Shown: piece after piece, positions 8,118-16,608 of the stretch
Layout of the letters: each line of letters starts with the position of its first letter
How positions within the stretch are numbered: the first letter of the stretch is position 1
From: Clostridia bacterium
Lineage (GTDB): Bacteria > Bacillota > Clostridia > RUG12999
DNA length: 42,425 bases
Direction: 5' to 3'
Assembly: GCA_022801925.1 (NCBI GenBank)
Contig: JAAWTG010000022.1
Location: 1-42,425, forward strand
The notes under the pieces: model-generated
Databases searched by the model: none
The model's input: the letters and a program-made list of their open reading frames with translations, nothing else
Told to the model about the DNA's origin: nothing
Made by a program: the position numbers and the translations under genes

Positions 8118-8762
8118 ATGGAGGAATTGGAATATAAGACCGTTCAGCAGGAGGCGGAAATAGAACTGGTGGAAAAAAAATCGCGGTTTATAGCGAAAGT
8201 CAGACCGGTTCAAGAGGAACAAGAAGCGCTAGCATTCATTCAGGAAATAAAGTCCAAGCATTATAATGCAACGCATAATGTATATGCCTATGTGCTGCGG
8301 GAAAACCATTTACAGCGGTATACAGACGATGGTGAGCCGTCAGGAACTGCGGGAATGCCGGTGCTGGACTGTATTCGCAAACAGGAACTGACGGATGTGG
8401 CGGTGGTGGTAACGCGGTATTTTGGCGGAACGCTGCTGGGTACCGGTGGATTGGTGCGTGCATATGGCGGCGCGGCAAGTCAGGGAATCCGTGCGGCAGT
8501 GCCTATTGTATGCCGGCTGTGCGATATCTATACAGTTTCATGCAGCTATGATTTATATGGGAAAGTGGAATATGCGTTGAATCAGGCGGGCTATACAATC
8601 CGTGGCGCGGACTTTGGCGCGGAAGTAAAACTGGAAGTTTGCGTGCTGCGCGGCGAAGGGGAACGACTGATGCAACTCATGAAAGAAATCACAAATGCAC
8701 TGGCGGCAGTCGCTTACCAATGCTGTGAATATGTAACGTTTCAACTAGAAAAGAAAGGATGA
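8118..8762 (+). CDS. yigZ: YigZ / IMPACT family protein
   Basis: A 214-residue UPF0029 (IMPACT) family protein. The N-terminal domain has the family hallmark DDGEPSGTAGMPVL and VVVTRYFGGTLLGTGGLVRAY; the C-terminal part matches the DUF1949 ferredoxin-like fold. The family is linked to translation control in eukaryotes, but the bacterial role is not settled. I choose ATG 8118 because AGGG at 8105-8108 lies 9 bases upstream; the ATG at 8109 is almost on top of it. The gene sits between hflX and a small membrane-anchored protein with a 4-base stop/start overlap, so all three are probably one operon. Confidence 0.9.
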   Translation: MEELEYKTVQQEAEIELVEKKSRFIAKVRPVQEEQEALAFIQEIKSKHYNATHNVYAYVLRENHLQRYTDDGEPSGTAGMPVLDCIRKQELTDVAVVVTRYFGGTLLGTGGLVRAYGGAASQGIRAAVPIVCRLCDIYTVSCSYDLYGKVEYALNQAGYTIRGADFGAEVKLEVCVLRGEGERLMQLMKEITNALAAVAYQCCEYVTFQLEKKG

Positions 8763-9247
8763 AAAAAATGAAAAAAATTGATTTTTCAAAGTTGACCAAA
8801 AAAAATATTGGAATTGCGGCGGGCGTGTTCGCTGCGATAGTCGGGGCAGGCGTAACGGCGGCAGCGGTGGCGGCGCATCATAAAAAGAAAAAGCAGGAAC
8901 AAAAAATAGAATTGCTGGCAGGCACGCAGCAAGCGGCACAGGAGCAGGAAGAAGAAATCAGTGTTGATTTTAACTATGCCAAAGAAACGATATTAACGTT
9001 TGGACAGTGTTATGACCTTGCGCTGGAAGTTGCAAAAGAATGCTACGGCGAAAAAGCATTTATTGTGCCGGCAAGTGAACAAAAGGCGCTGTATATCAAT
9101 ATAGACGGACAGCAGCGGGCATGTTTCATGTTCGGTGCAGATGTGGCGGATAGCATGGACGGCACTATGCGCTCGCTCTATCATGTGGATGCAAACACGG
9201 GAGAGGTGTTTGACAACGGCAGCGGCGATATGCAGAAAATGCGTTAG
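8759..9247 (+). CDS. Hypothetical membrane-anchored protein
   Basis: A 162-residue protein with a basic start (MKKMKKIDFSKLTKKN), one hydrophobic span at about residues 16-40 rich in Ala, Gly and Val, then a KKKK stop-transfer patch and a soluble domain of about 110 residues containing YDLALEVAKECYG and a final YHVDANTGEVFDNG. That last motif resembles the end of PepSY-like domains, which bind or inhibit peptidases, but the match is too short to be sure. It overlaps the YigZ stop codon by 4 bases, so translation is probably coupled. Function unknown. Confidence 0.7.
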   Translation: MKKMKKIDFSKLTKKNIGIAAGVFAAIVGAGVTAAAVAAHHKKKKQEQKIELLAGTQQAAQEQEEEISVDFNYAKETILTFGQCYDLALEVAKECYGEKAFIVPASEQKALYINIDGQQRACFMFGADVADSMDGTMRSLYHVDANTGEVFDNGSGDMQKMR

Positions 9248-9331
9248 GGAAAAATAGTATTTGATGTGTAAACCTAAAACGGTAGGCGCGAGATTCGACT
9301 TTTGTTTGCCAAATAAAATTGAAATGATTTT

Positions 9332-9380
9332 GCGGGAATGAAATCCACCGACAGGGATTCATTCCCGCAATGCTTTTGTT
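9332..9380. terminator. Bidirectional terminator between convergent genes
   Basis: GCGGGAATGAA pairs with TTCATTCCCGC (11 bp, extended after one mismatch) around a loop near 9350. T-rich tails occur on both sides. It would end the hflX operon and the minus-strand araC-type gene. Confidence 0.85.
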
Positions 9381-9383
9381 TGA

Positions 9384-10166
9384 CTAATAATTTGTTTTTC
9401 TATATTGCTGCGGCGATATCTTATAATTCATTTTAAATAATTTGCTGAAATAAAACGGGTCGGGAATACCAACTTTTTCGCCAATCTCGCGTATGCTGTC
9501 CGAAGTTTGTACTAATAAGCTGCTTGCTATGGATAGCCTGTAATGATTCAAATATTTGATGGGAGACAGATTGGTAGCTTTTTTAAATATGGCATATAAA
9601 TGGGATTCCGAGGTTTTTAGAATGTTTGCCATATCTTTAATGGTAATTTCGTTGCTGTAATTTTTTTCAATATAGGCAATCAACGGATAAATTTCTTGGT
9701 TTTGAATCACTTTTTTTTCTGTTCCAATTTCCAGAAGATGCTTTATGATATTATAGAAATAACTCATGGTATCACAGATACATTGGGAAGTTCCCAGATT
9801 ATCAAAGGCTTCATTGAAGACCGCAGTATCATGCGGATTGCAGACGATAGGAAAATCGAAAATATCATCCAGATGATATTTTTGGTTGATGACGACGTCC
9901 AAAAAAATATAACGTGCGGTGAATCGATTTGTATTTTTATCAAAATGATGGGTGATTTCCTGCGTTACATGAGCCGGAGCGATAAAAAAGCCGTTGCGTC
10001 CGGTTTCGATTTGGGGGCTGTTTCCCAGCTTTATTCCATAAGAACCTTCCTGTGACTGCACAACGGACAAATAGGGCAGGCGTTTGATATGGAGCAAGCC
10101 GTCGTTATCCTGCATGGAAAATTGATGAAAAAGATGCTGTTTGATTTCAACGCTTTTGATTTCCAT
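9384..10166 (-). CDS. AraC family regulator, probable activator of the glycyl-radical operon
   Basis: A 260-residue transcription factor. Residues 1-150 form a cupin-like sensor with a beta-rich HIKRLPYLSVVQSQEGSYG start. Residues about 163-260 contain the two helix-turn-helix units (ITIKDMANILKTSESHLYAIFKKATNLSPIKYL, then IREIGEKVGIPDPFYFSKLFKM) and the terminal SPQQYRK typical of AraC/XylS. It is transcribed divergently from the glycyl-radical enzyme gene; the shared 115-base spacer holds a strong promoter for this gene and a -10 without a good -35 for the enzyme. That pattern fits AraC-dependent activation. The effector is unknown, presumably the enzyme substrate. Confidence 0.92.
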   Translation of the reverse strand: MEIKSVEIKQHLFHQFSMQDNDGLLHIKRLPYLSVVQSQEGSYGIKLGNSPQIETGRNGFFIAPAHVTQEITHHFDKNTNRFTARYIFLDVVINQKYHLDDIFDFPIVCNPHDTAVFNEAFDNLGTSQCICDTMSYFYNIIKHLLEIGTEKKVIQNQEIYPLIAYIEKNYSNEITIKDMANILKTSESHLYAIFKKATNLSPIKYLNHYRLSIASSLLVQTSDSIREIGEKVGIPDPFYFSKLFKMNYKISPQQYRKTNY

Positions 10167-10188
10167 GGAAATACCCCCTTTTCATAGT

Positions 10189-10217
10189 ATTATACATATT
10201 TAATATAGTTTTGTCAA
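10189..10217 (-). promoter_or_regulatory. Promoter of the AraC-type gene
   Basis: On the minus strand TTGACA (10217-10212), 17 bases, TATAAT (10194-10189), a near-perfect match to consensus. Confidence 0.85.
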
Positions 10218-10240
10218 TGGTGCATTATAATGATTTGTAG

Positions 10241-10246
10241 TATAAT
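10241..10246 (+). promoter_or_regulatory. -10 box for the glycyl-radical operon, -35 weak
   Basis: TATAAT at 10241-10246 is correctly placed for the gene at 10282, but the -35 position (10218-10223, TGGTGC) does not match consensus. An activator is therefore likely, and the divergent AraC protein is the obvious one. Confidence 0.5.
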
Positions 10247-10281
10247 TTTTCACATAATCATACAGATAGGAAGTGTTGTTT

Positions 10282-12402
10282 GTGGAGTTTTATACATCAT
10301 CAAAGTATAAGAGACCGATACGGCTTAACGAAAAAACAAGGGAATTTGCATATGAATCCCTATATTGCAAATATGGGCGTGATACGAGAAAAGTGCCTTA
10401 TGTTTCATTAAAGCACATTGCAGGCTATGAAACAATGTCTGCGCTCGAGCAGTATAACTGCGCTATTTTGGAAATTGCCAAAACGGCGCCGATAAGAATT
10501 TGTGAGGGAGAACTGATAAGCGGCGCCGCCACGCTTGGCGATGCAATAGGGCATAACGTCCCTGCGCGGTTCGATGACACAAGAGAGGAAATGAGGAGTG
10601 TCAGCCACCTAACTGTTGATTTTTTTGAGGTTCTCGAAATCGGAATGGACGGCATAAGGGCGAAAGCAGAGGAAGCGTTTAAAAAGCATGTTGACCCTGA
10701 AAAGAAAGCATTTATAAAAAGCTGTATCCATTGCATTGATTGCATGGAAATTTGGCACAAACGATATGTGGAGGCGCTGAAAGAGAAAGCGGGATTTGAA
10801 ACGGTGTTGGAAAATCTGGAAACGGTTCCGTTTCGCCCGGCAAGAAATTTTTATGAAGCGGTGCAAAGTATTTGGTTTTGTTTTGCTTTTTTAAGACTCT
10901 GCGGTAACTGGCCCGGCATTGGCAGAATTGATGTGTTGCTGGGACGCTATTTAAAAGCTGATTTGGAATGCGGGAGATTAACGTTGCAAGAGGCGCGGGA
11001 AATTCTTGCACACTTCTTTATCAAGGGATGCGAATGGATTACCGGAGAAAATTGTGTGAGCGGCGACGCGCAGCATTATCAAAATATGATTCTTGCCGGA
11101 ATAGATGAATGTGGACATGAAGTGACAAACGAAGTGACATATCTCGTGCTTGACATCATAGAAGAAACAGGGATAAGCGATTTTCCGGTGACGGTGCGAA
11201 TCAATAAAAACACAGAGGAAAAACTTCTTCGCCGCGTGGCGGAGGTGATTCGTTTTGGCGGCGGCGTTGTTGCCGTATATAACGAAGATTTGGTTTTGGA
11301 ATCTCTTGTCGACATGGGGTATCCGCAGAAGGAAGCGAGAAAATTTGCAAACGATGGGTGTTGGGAAGTACAAATTCCTGGAAAAACAAATTTTTCTTAT
11401 GTACCTTTTGATAGTTTAAAAATATTGCAGCATGTGACCTTAAAAGATTATGATGAAACACTGGATTTTGAAGATTTTGCGACGCTTTTCGAGCAGTATA
11501 AAAAGGACTTGCGTGAGCAAATTGAGATGATATACCGGCAGCGGGTTCTGGAAAAACTGCAAGAAGATAACGTTCATTTTAAGACTGCGACGCCTTGCAC
11601 AGTTGTTGCGTTATTTGAACAATCCTGCATAGAACGCGGGCTTTCCTATCATGAGGGCGGTACGGTGTACAACGTGATTTCGCCCCATATCGGCGGACTG
11701 CCGGATGTGGCGAACAGTCTTTATGCAATCAAAAAAGCCGTATTTGATGAAAAAATTGTTTCGTTTAAACGGTTTATGAAAATCCTGAAAGAGAATTGGG
11801 AGAATGAGGAACTTTTACGAAACCATATTTTAAACCACTATCAGTATTATGGAAATGATAATGATGAGGTTGATTTCATTGCCGCAGAAATTTTAGATGA
11901 TTTTTCGGATATGTGCAGAAAATATGATAAAGAAACGCCAATACGGTTTGTGAGCGGCGTAAGTACGTTCGGGCGGCAGGTGGATTGGGCACCGATGCGG
12001 CTTGCGGCGCCGTTTGGCAGAAAAAGCGGAGAGGTTTTGTCCGGAAATTTATCGCCAACGCCCGGAACGGATACCGGCGGCGCTGCCGCAATCATTCAAT
12101 CGTATTGTAAGGCGGATTTAAAAAAACAACATACGGGAGCAGCGCTTGATATCGGATTTATTCCGTCAAATATAGATAGCGATAATGCGATTGCCGCCAT
12201 TGTGGGACTCATCAAAGGTTTTGTCAGGTTAGGCGGATATTTTATGCAAATGGATACTGTTGACAGGGCAACACTGATAGAAGCGCAGAAAAATCCAGCC
12301 AACTATCAAAATTTGTCGGTGCGTGTTTCCGGCTGGAACGCCCGCTTTGTCACAATGAGCAAAGAATGGCAGGATATGATTATCGAAAAAATCGAAAAAT
12401 AA
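10282..12402 (+). CDS. Glycyl-radical enzyme of the PFL/eliminase superfamily, substrate unknown
   Basis: A 706-residue glycyl-radical enzyme. The radical loop is RVSGWNARF near the C-terminus, with G684 as the expected radical site. The thiyl-radical cysteine is C360 in NDGCWEV, followed two residues later by E362. A Cys-x-Glu pair is typical of dehydratases, decarboxylases and C-S or C-N lyases (glycerol dehydratase, CutC and similar), whereas pyruvate formate-lyase has Cys-Cys. The middle residue is Trp here rather than the usual Val. The protein is shorter than the 780-850 residues common in the family, mainly at the N-terminus. GTG 10282 is chosen because AGGAAG lies 9 bases upstream; GTG 10273 and TTG 10276 are alternatives. 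It forms an operon with its activase. The substrate cannot be named from sequence. Confidence 0.9.
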   Translation: MEFYTSSKYKRPIRLNEKTREFAYESLYCKYGRDTRKVPYVSLKHIAGYETMSALEQYNCAILEIAKTAPIRICEGELISGAATLGDAIGHNVPARFDDTREEMRSVSHLTVDFFEVLEIGMDGIRAKAEEAFKKHVDPEKKAFIKSCIHCIDCMEIWHKRYVEALKEKAGFETVLENLETVPFRPARNFYEAVQSIWFCFAFLRLCGNWPGIGRIDVLLGRYLKADLECGRLTLQEAREILAHFFIKGCEWITGENCVSGDAQHYQNMILAGIDECGHEVTNEVTYLVLDIIEETGISDFPVTVRINKNTEEKLLRRVAEVIRFGGGVVAVYNEDLVLESLVDMGYPQKEARKFANDGCWEVQIPGKTNFSYVPFDSLKILQHVTLKDYDETLDFEDFATLFEQYKKDLREQIEMIYRQRVLEKLQEDNVHFKTATPCTVVALFEQSCIERGLSYHEGGTVYNVISPHIGGLPDVANSLYAIKKAVFDEKIVSFKRFMKILKENWENEELLRNHILNHYQYYGNDNDEVDFIAAEILDDFSDMCRKYDKETPIRFVSGVSTFGRQVDWAPMRLAAPFGRKSGEVLSGNLSPTPGTDTGGAAAIIQSYCKADLKKQHTGAALDIGFIPSNIDSDNAIAAIVGLIKGFVRLGGYFMQMDTVDRATLIEAQKNPANYQNLSVRVSGWNARFVTMSKEWQDMIIEKIEK

Positions 12403-12439
12403 AAAGCTTTTTATGAAACGTTATCGTTGGAGAGAAACT

Positions 12440-13267
12440 ATGAGAGCAAAAATATTTGATATCCAAAGAAACTCCTTTGTTGACGGGCCAGGAATCAGAA
12501 CCACCGTGTTTTTGAAAGGCTGCAATTTAAACTGTAAATGGTGCCACAATCCGGAAAGCCAATTGCCCAAAACGCAGCTGCTGTTTTATCAAAGCAAATG
12601 TGTGAGCTGCGGAAGGTGTAAAGAGGTATGCCCCCATGCATTAAAAACGTGTGAATTGTGCGGAAGGTGCGCGGTGCAATGTCCTACCGGCGCAAGAGAA
12701 ATTTGCGGAAAGGAATATACGGTTGAAGAAGTGTTTCGCGAGGTCGCAAAAGACAGGATATTTTACCAAACTTCCGGCGGCGGTGTGACCTTTTCCGGCG
12801 GTGAATGTATGCTGCAAATAGAGTTTCTTTGCGAAATTCTGAAAAAGTGCAAGGAACAAGGAATACATACTGCTGTTGACACAGCGGGGAACGTGCCATG
12901 GGAATATTTTGAAAAAATTATGTCTGTTACAGATTTGTTTTTATATGATATAAAGTGCTTTTCTGATAATCTGCACAGAGAAGGAATAGGCAATTCCAAC
13001 GAACTGATTCTACAAAATCTGCTAAAACTGTCCGAACAGTTCAGCGGTGATGTTATCATCAGAGTGCCTGTTATAGGGGGATTCAATGATAGAGAGGAAG
13101 AACTGAAACAAATTGCCACGTTTGTTAAAAAACTTAGGTACAAAAAGACAGAGCTTTTGCCCTATCATGAAATGGGAAACTATAAGTATGAAGCGCTTGG
13201 CAGACAATATACCTCGTATTATGTACCGAGACAAGAAGAAATGGAAAAATATAGAACGTTTTTTTAG
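12440..13267 (+). CDS. Glycyl-radical enzyme activating protein (radical SAM)
   Basis: A 275-residue radical SAM enzyme that installs the glycyl radical on the upstream enzyme. The SAM cluster motif is C28xxxC32xxC35 in GCNLNCKWCHNPE. Two further Cys groups (C54, C57, C60, C64 and C71, C74, C77, C81) form a ferredoxin-like insert expected to hold two more 4Fe-4S clusters; this insert is present in activases of eliminase-type enzymes and absent from PflA. FSGGECMLQ and the DTAGN segment are family features. ATG 12440 follows GGAG by 7 bases; the longer ATG at 12413 lacks a ribosome binding site. It starts 37 bases after its partner. Confidence 0.94.
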   Translation: MRAKIFDIQRNSFVDGPGIRTTVFLKGCNLNCKWCHNPESQLPKTQLLFYQSKCVSCGRCKEVCPHALKTCELCGRCAVQCPTGAREICGKEYTVEEVFREVAKDRIFYQTSGGGVTFSGGECMLQIEFLCEILKKCKEQGIHTAVDTAGNVPWEYFEKIMSVTDLFLYDIKCFSDNLHREGIGNSNELILQNLLKLSEQFSGDVIIRVPVIGGFNDREEELKQIATFVKKLRYKKTELLPYHEMGNYKYEALGRQYTSYYVPRQEEMEKYRTFF

Positions 13268-13297
13268 CAGAATAGGCAATGAGAAGTCAAAGGAAAG

Positions 13298-13326
13298 ACA
13301 GGGAGCAAAAACTCCCTGTTTTTTCT
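13298..13326 (+). terminator. Terminator of the glycyl-radical operon
   Basis: ACAGGGAG and CTCCCTGT form an 8-bp stem with a 6-base loop followed by TTTTTTCT, 30 bases after the activase stop. Confidence 0.9.
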
Positions 13327-13354
13327 GTTGAAATAGAAACCGGAAATCAAAATT

Positions 13355-14089
13355 TTACTCCAGTACATCATATACTTTCGTGTTCACATGTTTCATGTGA
13401 ACAGATAAATCGCCTTCCGGCGACAGGGTTGCAAGGAAAATGCCGTCCACATCTTTTGGCTGCAGCCCTTGTTTTTTGAGTTGTTCCAGCAGCCATTTTT
13501 CGTCTTTTTTCATCACCTGCAAAATGCCATGCATGATTTCGCCATCGACAATGACATTGGCGCAAAGTCCCTGCGTGACATTAGAAAGATTCATATCCTC
13601 TGCCAGAACAGGGCGTTTTTCGCTTTTTGGCAGGAAACTGATGTTTCCGCTGGTTTCCATGATAGCAAATTCAATATCATTGATGTCAAAATACCCGCTG
13701 ACGCGGCATTCTTCCAATAAATCGTGTAAATCCAGTTTCATTTTCCGCAGATTTTGCTTTAAGATTTTGCCGTTTTGAATGAGAATAGTGGGGGTACCGG
13801 TTAAAAATATCCGCGCTTTATAGGATTTCATGGAAGAATAGGAAATTAAAATGGACAAACCTGAATATATGATAAGAGACAGCAGCGCATCTAAGTATTC
13901 CGTATCTTGGTCTACTGCCATAGCGGCGGCAATGGAGCCGATGGTGATACCCACCACATAGTCAAAAATGCTGAGCTGGGAAATTTGCTTTTTCCCCATT
14001 AATTTCGTCATAATAAAAAGTACAATTGCCGATATCAACGAGCGCAGGGCAATATCAGCCAAACGTATCAAATCTTCTTGCAATGCCAT
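13355..14089 (-). CDS. DUF421 (YetF/YrbG-like) membrane protein
   Basis: A 244-residue protein with membrane spans in its first 85 residues (ADIALRSLISAIVLFIMTKL, FDYVVGITIGSIAAAMAV, LLSLIIYSGLSILISY) and the family signature MGKKQISQLSIFDYVVGITIGS. The cytoplasmic domain contains GTPTILIQNGKI, MKLDLHDLLEECR and FAIMETSGNISFLPK, all typical of DUF421. Some family members are spore or stress proteins, but the biochemical role is unknown. AAGGAGG lies 11 bases upstream of the ATG. It is a single gene, convergent with the glycyl-radical operon and divergent from the phosphohexomutase gene. Confidence 0.9.
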   Translation of the reverse strand: MALQEDLIRLADIALRSLISAIVLFIMTKLMGKKQISQLSIFDYVVGITIGSIAAAMAVDQDTEYLDALLSLIIYSGLSILISYSSMKSYKARIFLTGTPTILIQNGKILKQNLRKMKLDLHDLLEECRVSGYFDINDIEFAIMETSGNISFLPKSEKRPVLAEDMNLSNVTQGLCANVIVDGEIMHGILQVMKKDEKWLLEQLKKQGLQPKDVDGIFLATLSPEGDLSVHMKHVNTKVYDVLE

Positions 14090-14261
14090 TGTTCGGTCAG
14101 CCTCCTTTTGGTTAGTTTGACATGGAAAGGGAATTCTTATACAACAGATAAAAAATTTATAAAGCCAGAAAAGATTTTGACAAATACAAATGTACTCCTT
14201 TTTTGTATAATTATATTAGTAGAGAAAAGGAAGCCAAAAGAATTTGGAGAGGTGAAAAATC

Positions 14262-15662
14262 ATGGTACATTTTGGTACGGGCGGATGGAGAGCAATTATC
14301 GGCGATGAGTTTACAAGAGCAAATATTCAGCTTTTGGCACAGTCGCTGTCAGAATTAATGAAACAGGAGGGCGCGGGGGAAATCATTATTGGATTTGACC
14401 GCCGCTTTTTGTCTGACGTTGGCGCACAGTGGGCAGCGGAAGTGTTTGCTGCGAATGGAATTCAAGTTTCCCTCATCAAAGAGGACGCGCCCACACCGCT
14501 GATTATGTACGCCATTAAACAGAGCGGCGTAAAATACGGCATGGCAGTCACTGCCAGTCACAACCCTGCGGAATATAACGGTATCAAAGTGTTCACAGAA
14601 GGCGGGCGTGACGCGACAGAGACTGTGACAGACCGTATTGAAGCCATTGGCGCTAACAATCCGGAAATCCGTTTGATGGATTTTGAAGAAGCTTTGCAGC
14701 AGGAAAAAGTGAGATATATTGAGCCGTTCAATGATTATATTGACAGCATTTTGAATATGCTGGACATCAAAACCATTCGCAACAAAAGTATGAAAGTGTT
14801 GCTGGATCCCATGTTCGGTGTATCGAAAACGTCCTTGCAGACAATTTTGCTGACAGTGCGCTGCGAAGTGGATATTATCAACGACCGGCATGATACGCTC
14901 TTTGGCGGACGGCTGCCGTCTCCTTCGGCAGCAACATTGACCAGACTCAAAGATTTGGTTGTGGAAAAAAGGTATGACATTGGTATTGCAACGGACGGCG
15001 ACGCAGACCGCATCGGAATCATTGACAACAAAGGGCGGTTCATTCATCCCAATGAGATTCTGGTGTTGCTGTACTACTATTTGACACAATACAAAGGCTG
15101 GAGCGGCCCGGCGGTACGCAATTTGGCAACCACACATTTGCTGGACAAAATTGCAGGGGCAGCAGGACAGGAATGCTATGAAGTGCCGGTTGGATTTAAA
15201 CATATCAGTTCTAAAATGGAGGAAACCGACGCGCTGATTGGCGGAGAATCCAGCGGCGGTCTTACGATTCGCGGACACATCAAGGGAAAAGACGGTATTT
15301 TCGCGGCGGCGCTGCTGGTAGAGATGATGTGCGTGACAGGTAAAGGGCTGTCTGATATCGTGGAAGAAATCTATGAAAAATATGGACGCGTAACCATGAC
15401 GGAATGCGATTTCAAATTTTCACAGGAAAAGAAAGACCAATTGCAAAAGCTGTTGTTCCAGGAAAAGAAGGTGCCACAGTTTAGCATACCGGTAGAAAAA
15501 GTGAGTTATATGGACGGTCTGAAAGTCTATTTTGAAAACGGCGGCTGGATTATTGCGCGTTTTTCCGGTACAGAACCCTTGATTCGTGTGTTTTGCGAAA
15601 TGCCAACAAAAGAGTTGGCACAGCAGATATCCGATGAAATGTGCACTTTTTTGGGATTGTAA
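14262..15662 (+). CDS. Phosphoglucomutase/phosphomannomutase family enzyme
   Basis: A 466-residue alpha-D-phosphohexomutase that interconverts hexose 1- and 6-phosphates. All four family loops are present: the phosphoserine loop TASHNPAEYNG with S99, the metal loop DGDADR, the sugar loop GGESSGG and the phosphate loop RFSGTEP. The start HFGTGGWRAIIGDEF and overall length fit the PGM/PMM subgroup rather than GlmM (which normally has about 445 residues and a different start). GGAGAGGTG precedes the ATG. TATAAT at 14206-14211 may be its -10; a TTGACA lies 23 bases upstream of it, too far for a standard promoter. Confidence 0.93.
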   Translation: MVHFGTGGWRAIIGDEFTRANIQLLAQSLSELMKQEGAGEIIIGFDRRFLSDVGAQWAAEVFAANGIQVSLIKEDAPTPLIMYAIKQSGVKYGMAVTASHNPAEYNGIKVFTEGGRDATETVTDRIEAIGANNPEIRLMDFEEALQQEKVRYIEPFNDYIDSILNMLDIKTIRNKSMKVLLDPMFGVSKTSLQTILLTVRCEVDIINDRHDTLFGGRLPSPSAATLTRLKDLVVEKRYDIGIATDGDADRIGIIDNKGRFIHPNEILVLLYYYLTQYKGWSGPAVRNLATTHLLDKIAGAAGQECYEVPVGFKHISSKMEETDALIGGESSGGLTIRGHIKGKDGIFAAALLVEMMCVTGKGLSDIVEEIYEKYGRVTMTECDFKFSQEKKDQLQKLLFQEKKVPQFSIPVEKVSYMDGLKVYFENGGWIIARFSGTEPLIRVFCEMPTKELAQQISDEMCTFLGL

Positions 15663-15705
15663 AGCAGAGAATGGGTCAGTTTTTGCTGCATACAAATACA
15701 TTAAC

Positions 15706-15734
15706 TTGAAATTTCTATCAAATGATGGTAAAAT
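15706..15734 (+). promoter_or_regulatory. Promoter of nagB-nagA
   Basis: TTGAAA (15706-15711), 17 bases, TAAAAT (15729-15734). The start would be near 15741, leaving a leader of about 100 bases to nagB. Confidence 0.6.
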
Positions 15735-15843
15735 GATTTTGCTAGGATTTTAACAAATTTGTGCATATAAAAAGCGGAAGGAAAGAAACGATTGAATATT
15801 ACCGCGATCGCGATTTAAATTTAAGGAAAAGGGGCATGGGAAA

Positions 15844-16566
15844 ATGGAAAAGAAAGTATTTAAGACGTATGAGGAAATGAGCGCATATGCGGCGCAAATG
15901 GTATGCGATTTGGTGAACGGTAAACCGAATGCGGTTTTGGGACTGCCGACAGGGGGGACGCCGGTTGGCATGTATGAAAATATCCGTAAAATGTATCAGG
16001 AAGGCAAAATGGATTTTGAGAATGTGACCACATTCAATTTGGACGAATATTTGGGACTGACGCACGACCATCCGCAAAGCTACTATTATTTTATGAACCG
16101 GAATTTATATTCCGGCGTGAACTTGAAACCGGAAAATATCAATATCCCAAGCGGTACGGCAAGCGATTTTGAAGCGGAATGCAAAAGTTATGACGCAAAA
16201 ATTGACGCCAAAGGCGGCATTGATTTAATGATTCTGGGCATTGGACCCAACGGGCATATTGGATTCAATGAACCGGCGGAGATTTTGTCAGGACCGACGC
16301 ATACGGTGGATTTGACGCGTGAGACCATTGAAGCAAACGCAAGATTTTTTGATTCCATTGATGATGTTCCCACAAAGGCAATCACAATGGGCGTTGGAAG
16401 CATTTTAAAAGCGAAAAAAATTCTGATGCTGGTGAGCGGCGCGTCAAAACAAAAAGTTGCCAAAGAATTGTTCAGCGGCGATGTTACAACAAACAATCCG
16501 TCCACTCTGCTGCAACTGCACCGCGATGTGGTTGTATTGATGGACGAAGCAGCGGACGGTCAATAA
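15844..16566 (+). CDS. nagB: Glucosamine-6-phosphate deaminase
   Basis: A 240-residue NagB that converts glucosamine 6-phosphate to fructose 6-phosphate and ammonia. The phosphate and active-site motifs are LGLPTGGTPVGMYE, TTFNLDEYLGL and LGIGPNGHIGFNEP. The protein is the short Bacillota type without the C-terminal allosteric extension of the Escherichia coli enzyme. It lies 42 bases upstream of nagA in an evident operon for amino-sugar recycling or N-acetylglucosamine catabolism. Confidence 0.96.
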   Translation: MEKKVFKTYEEMSAYAAQMVCDLVNGKPNAVLGLPTGGTPVGMYENIRKMYQEGKMDFENVTTFNLDEYLGLTHDHPQSYYYFMNRNLYSGVNLKPENINIPSGTASDFEAECKSYDAKIDAKGGIDLMILGIGPNGHIGFNEPAEILSGPTHTVDLTRETIEANARFFDSIDDVPTKAITMGVGSILKAKKILMLVSGASKQKVAKELFSGDVTTNNPSTLLQLHRDVVVLMDEAADGQ

Positions 16567-16608
16567 TAGTTGATTTGTATGATAGGAAAATAGAAAGGCG
16601 GAGTTACC

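Noticed and set aside
15803-15812. CGCGATCGCG palindrome before nagB as an operator
   Set aside because: A single self-complementary 10-mer without a related partner or known match is not enough evidence for a site.
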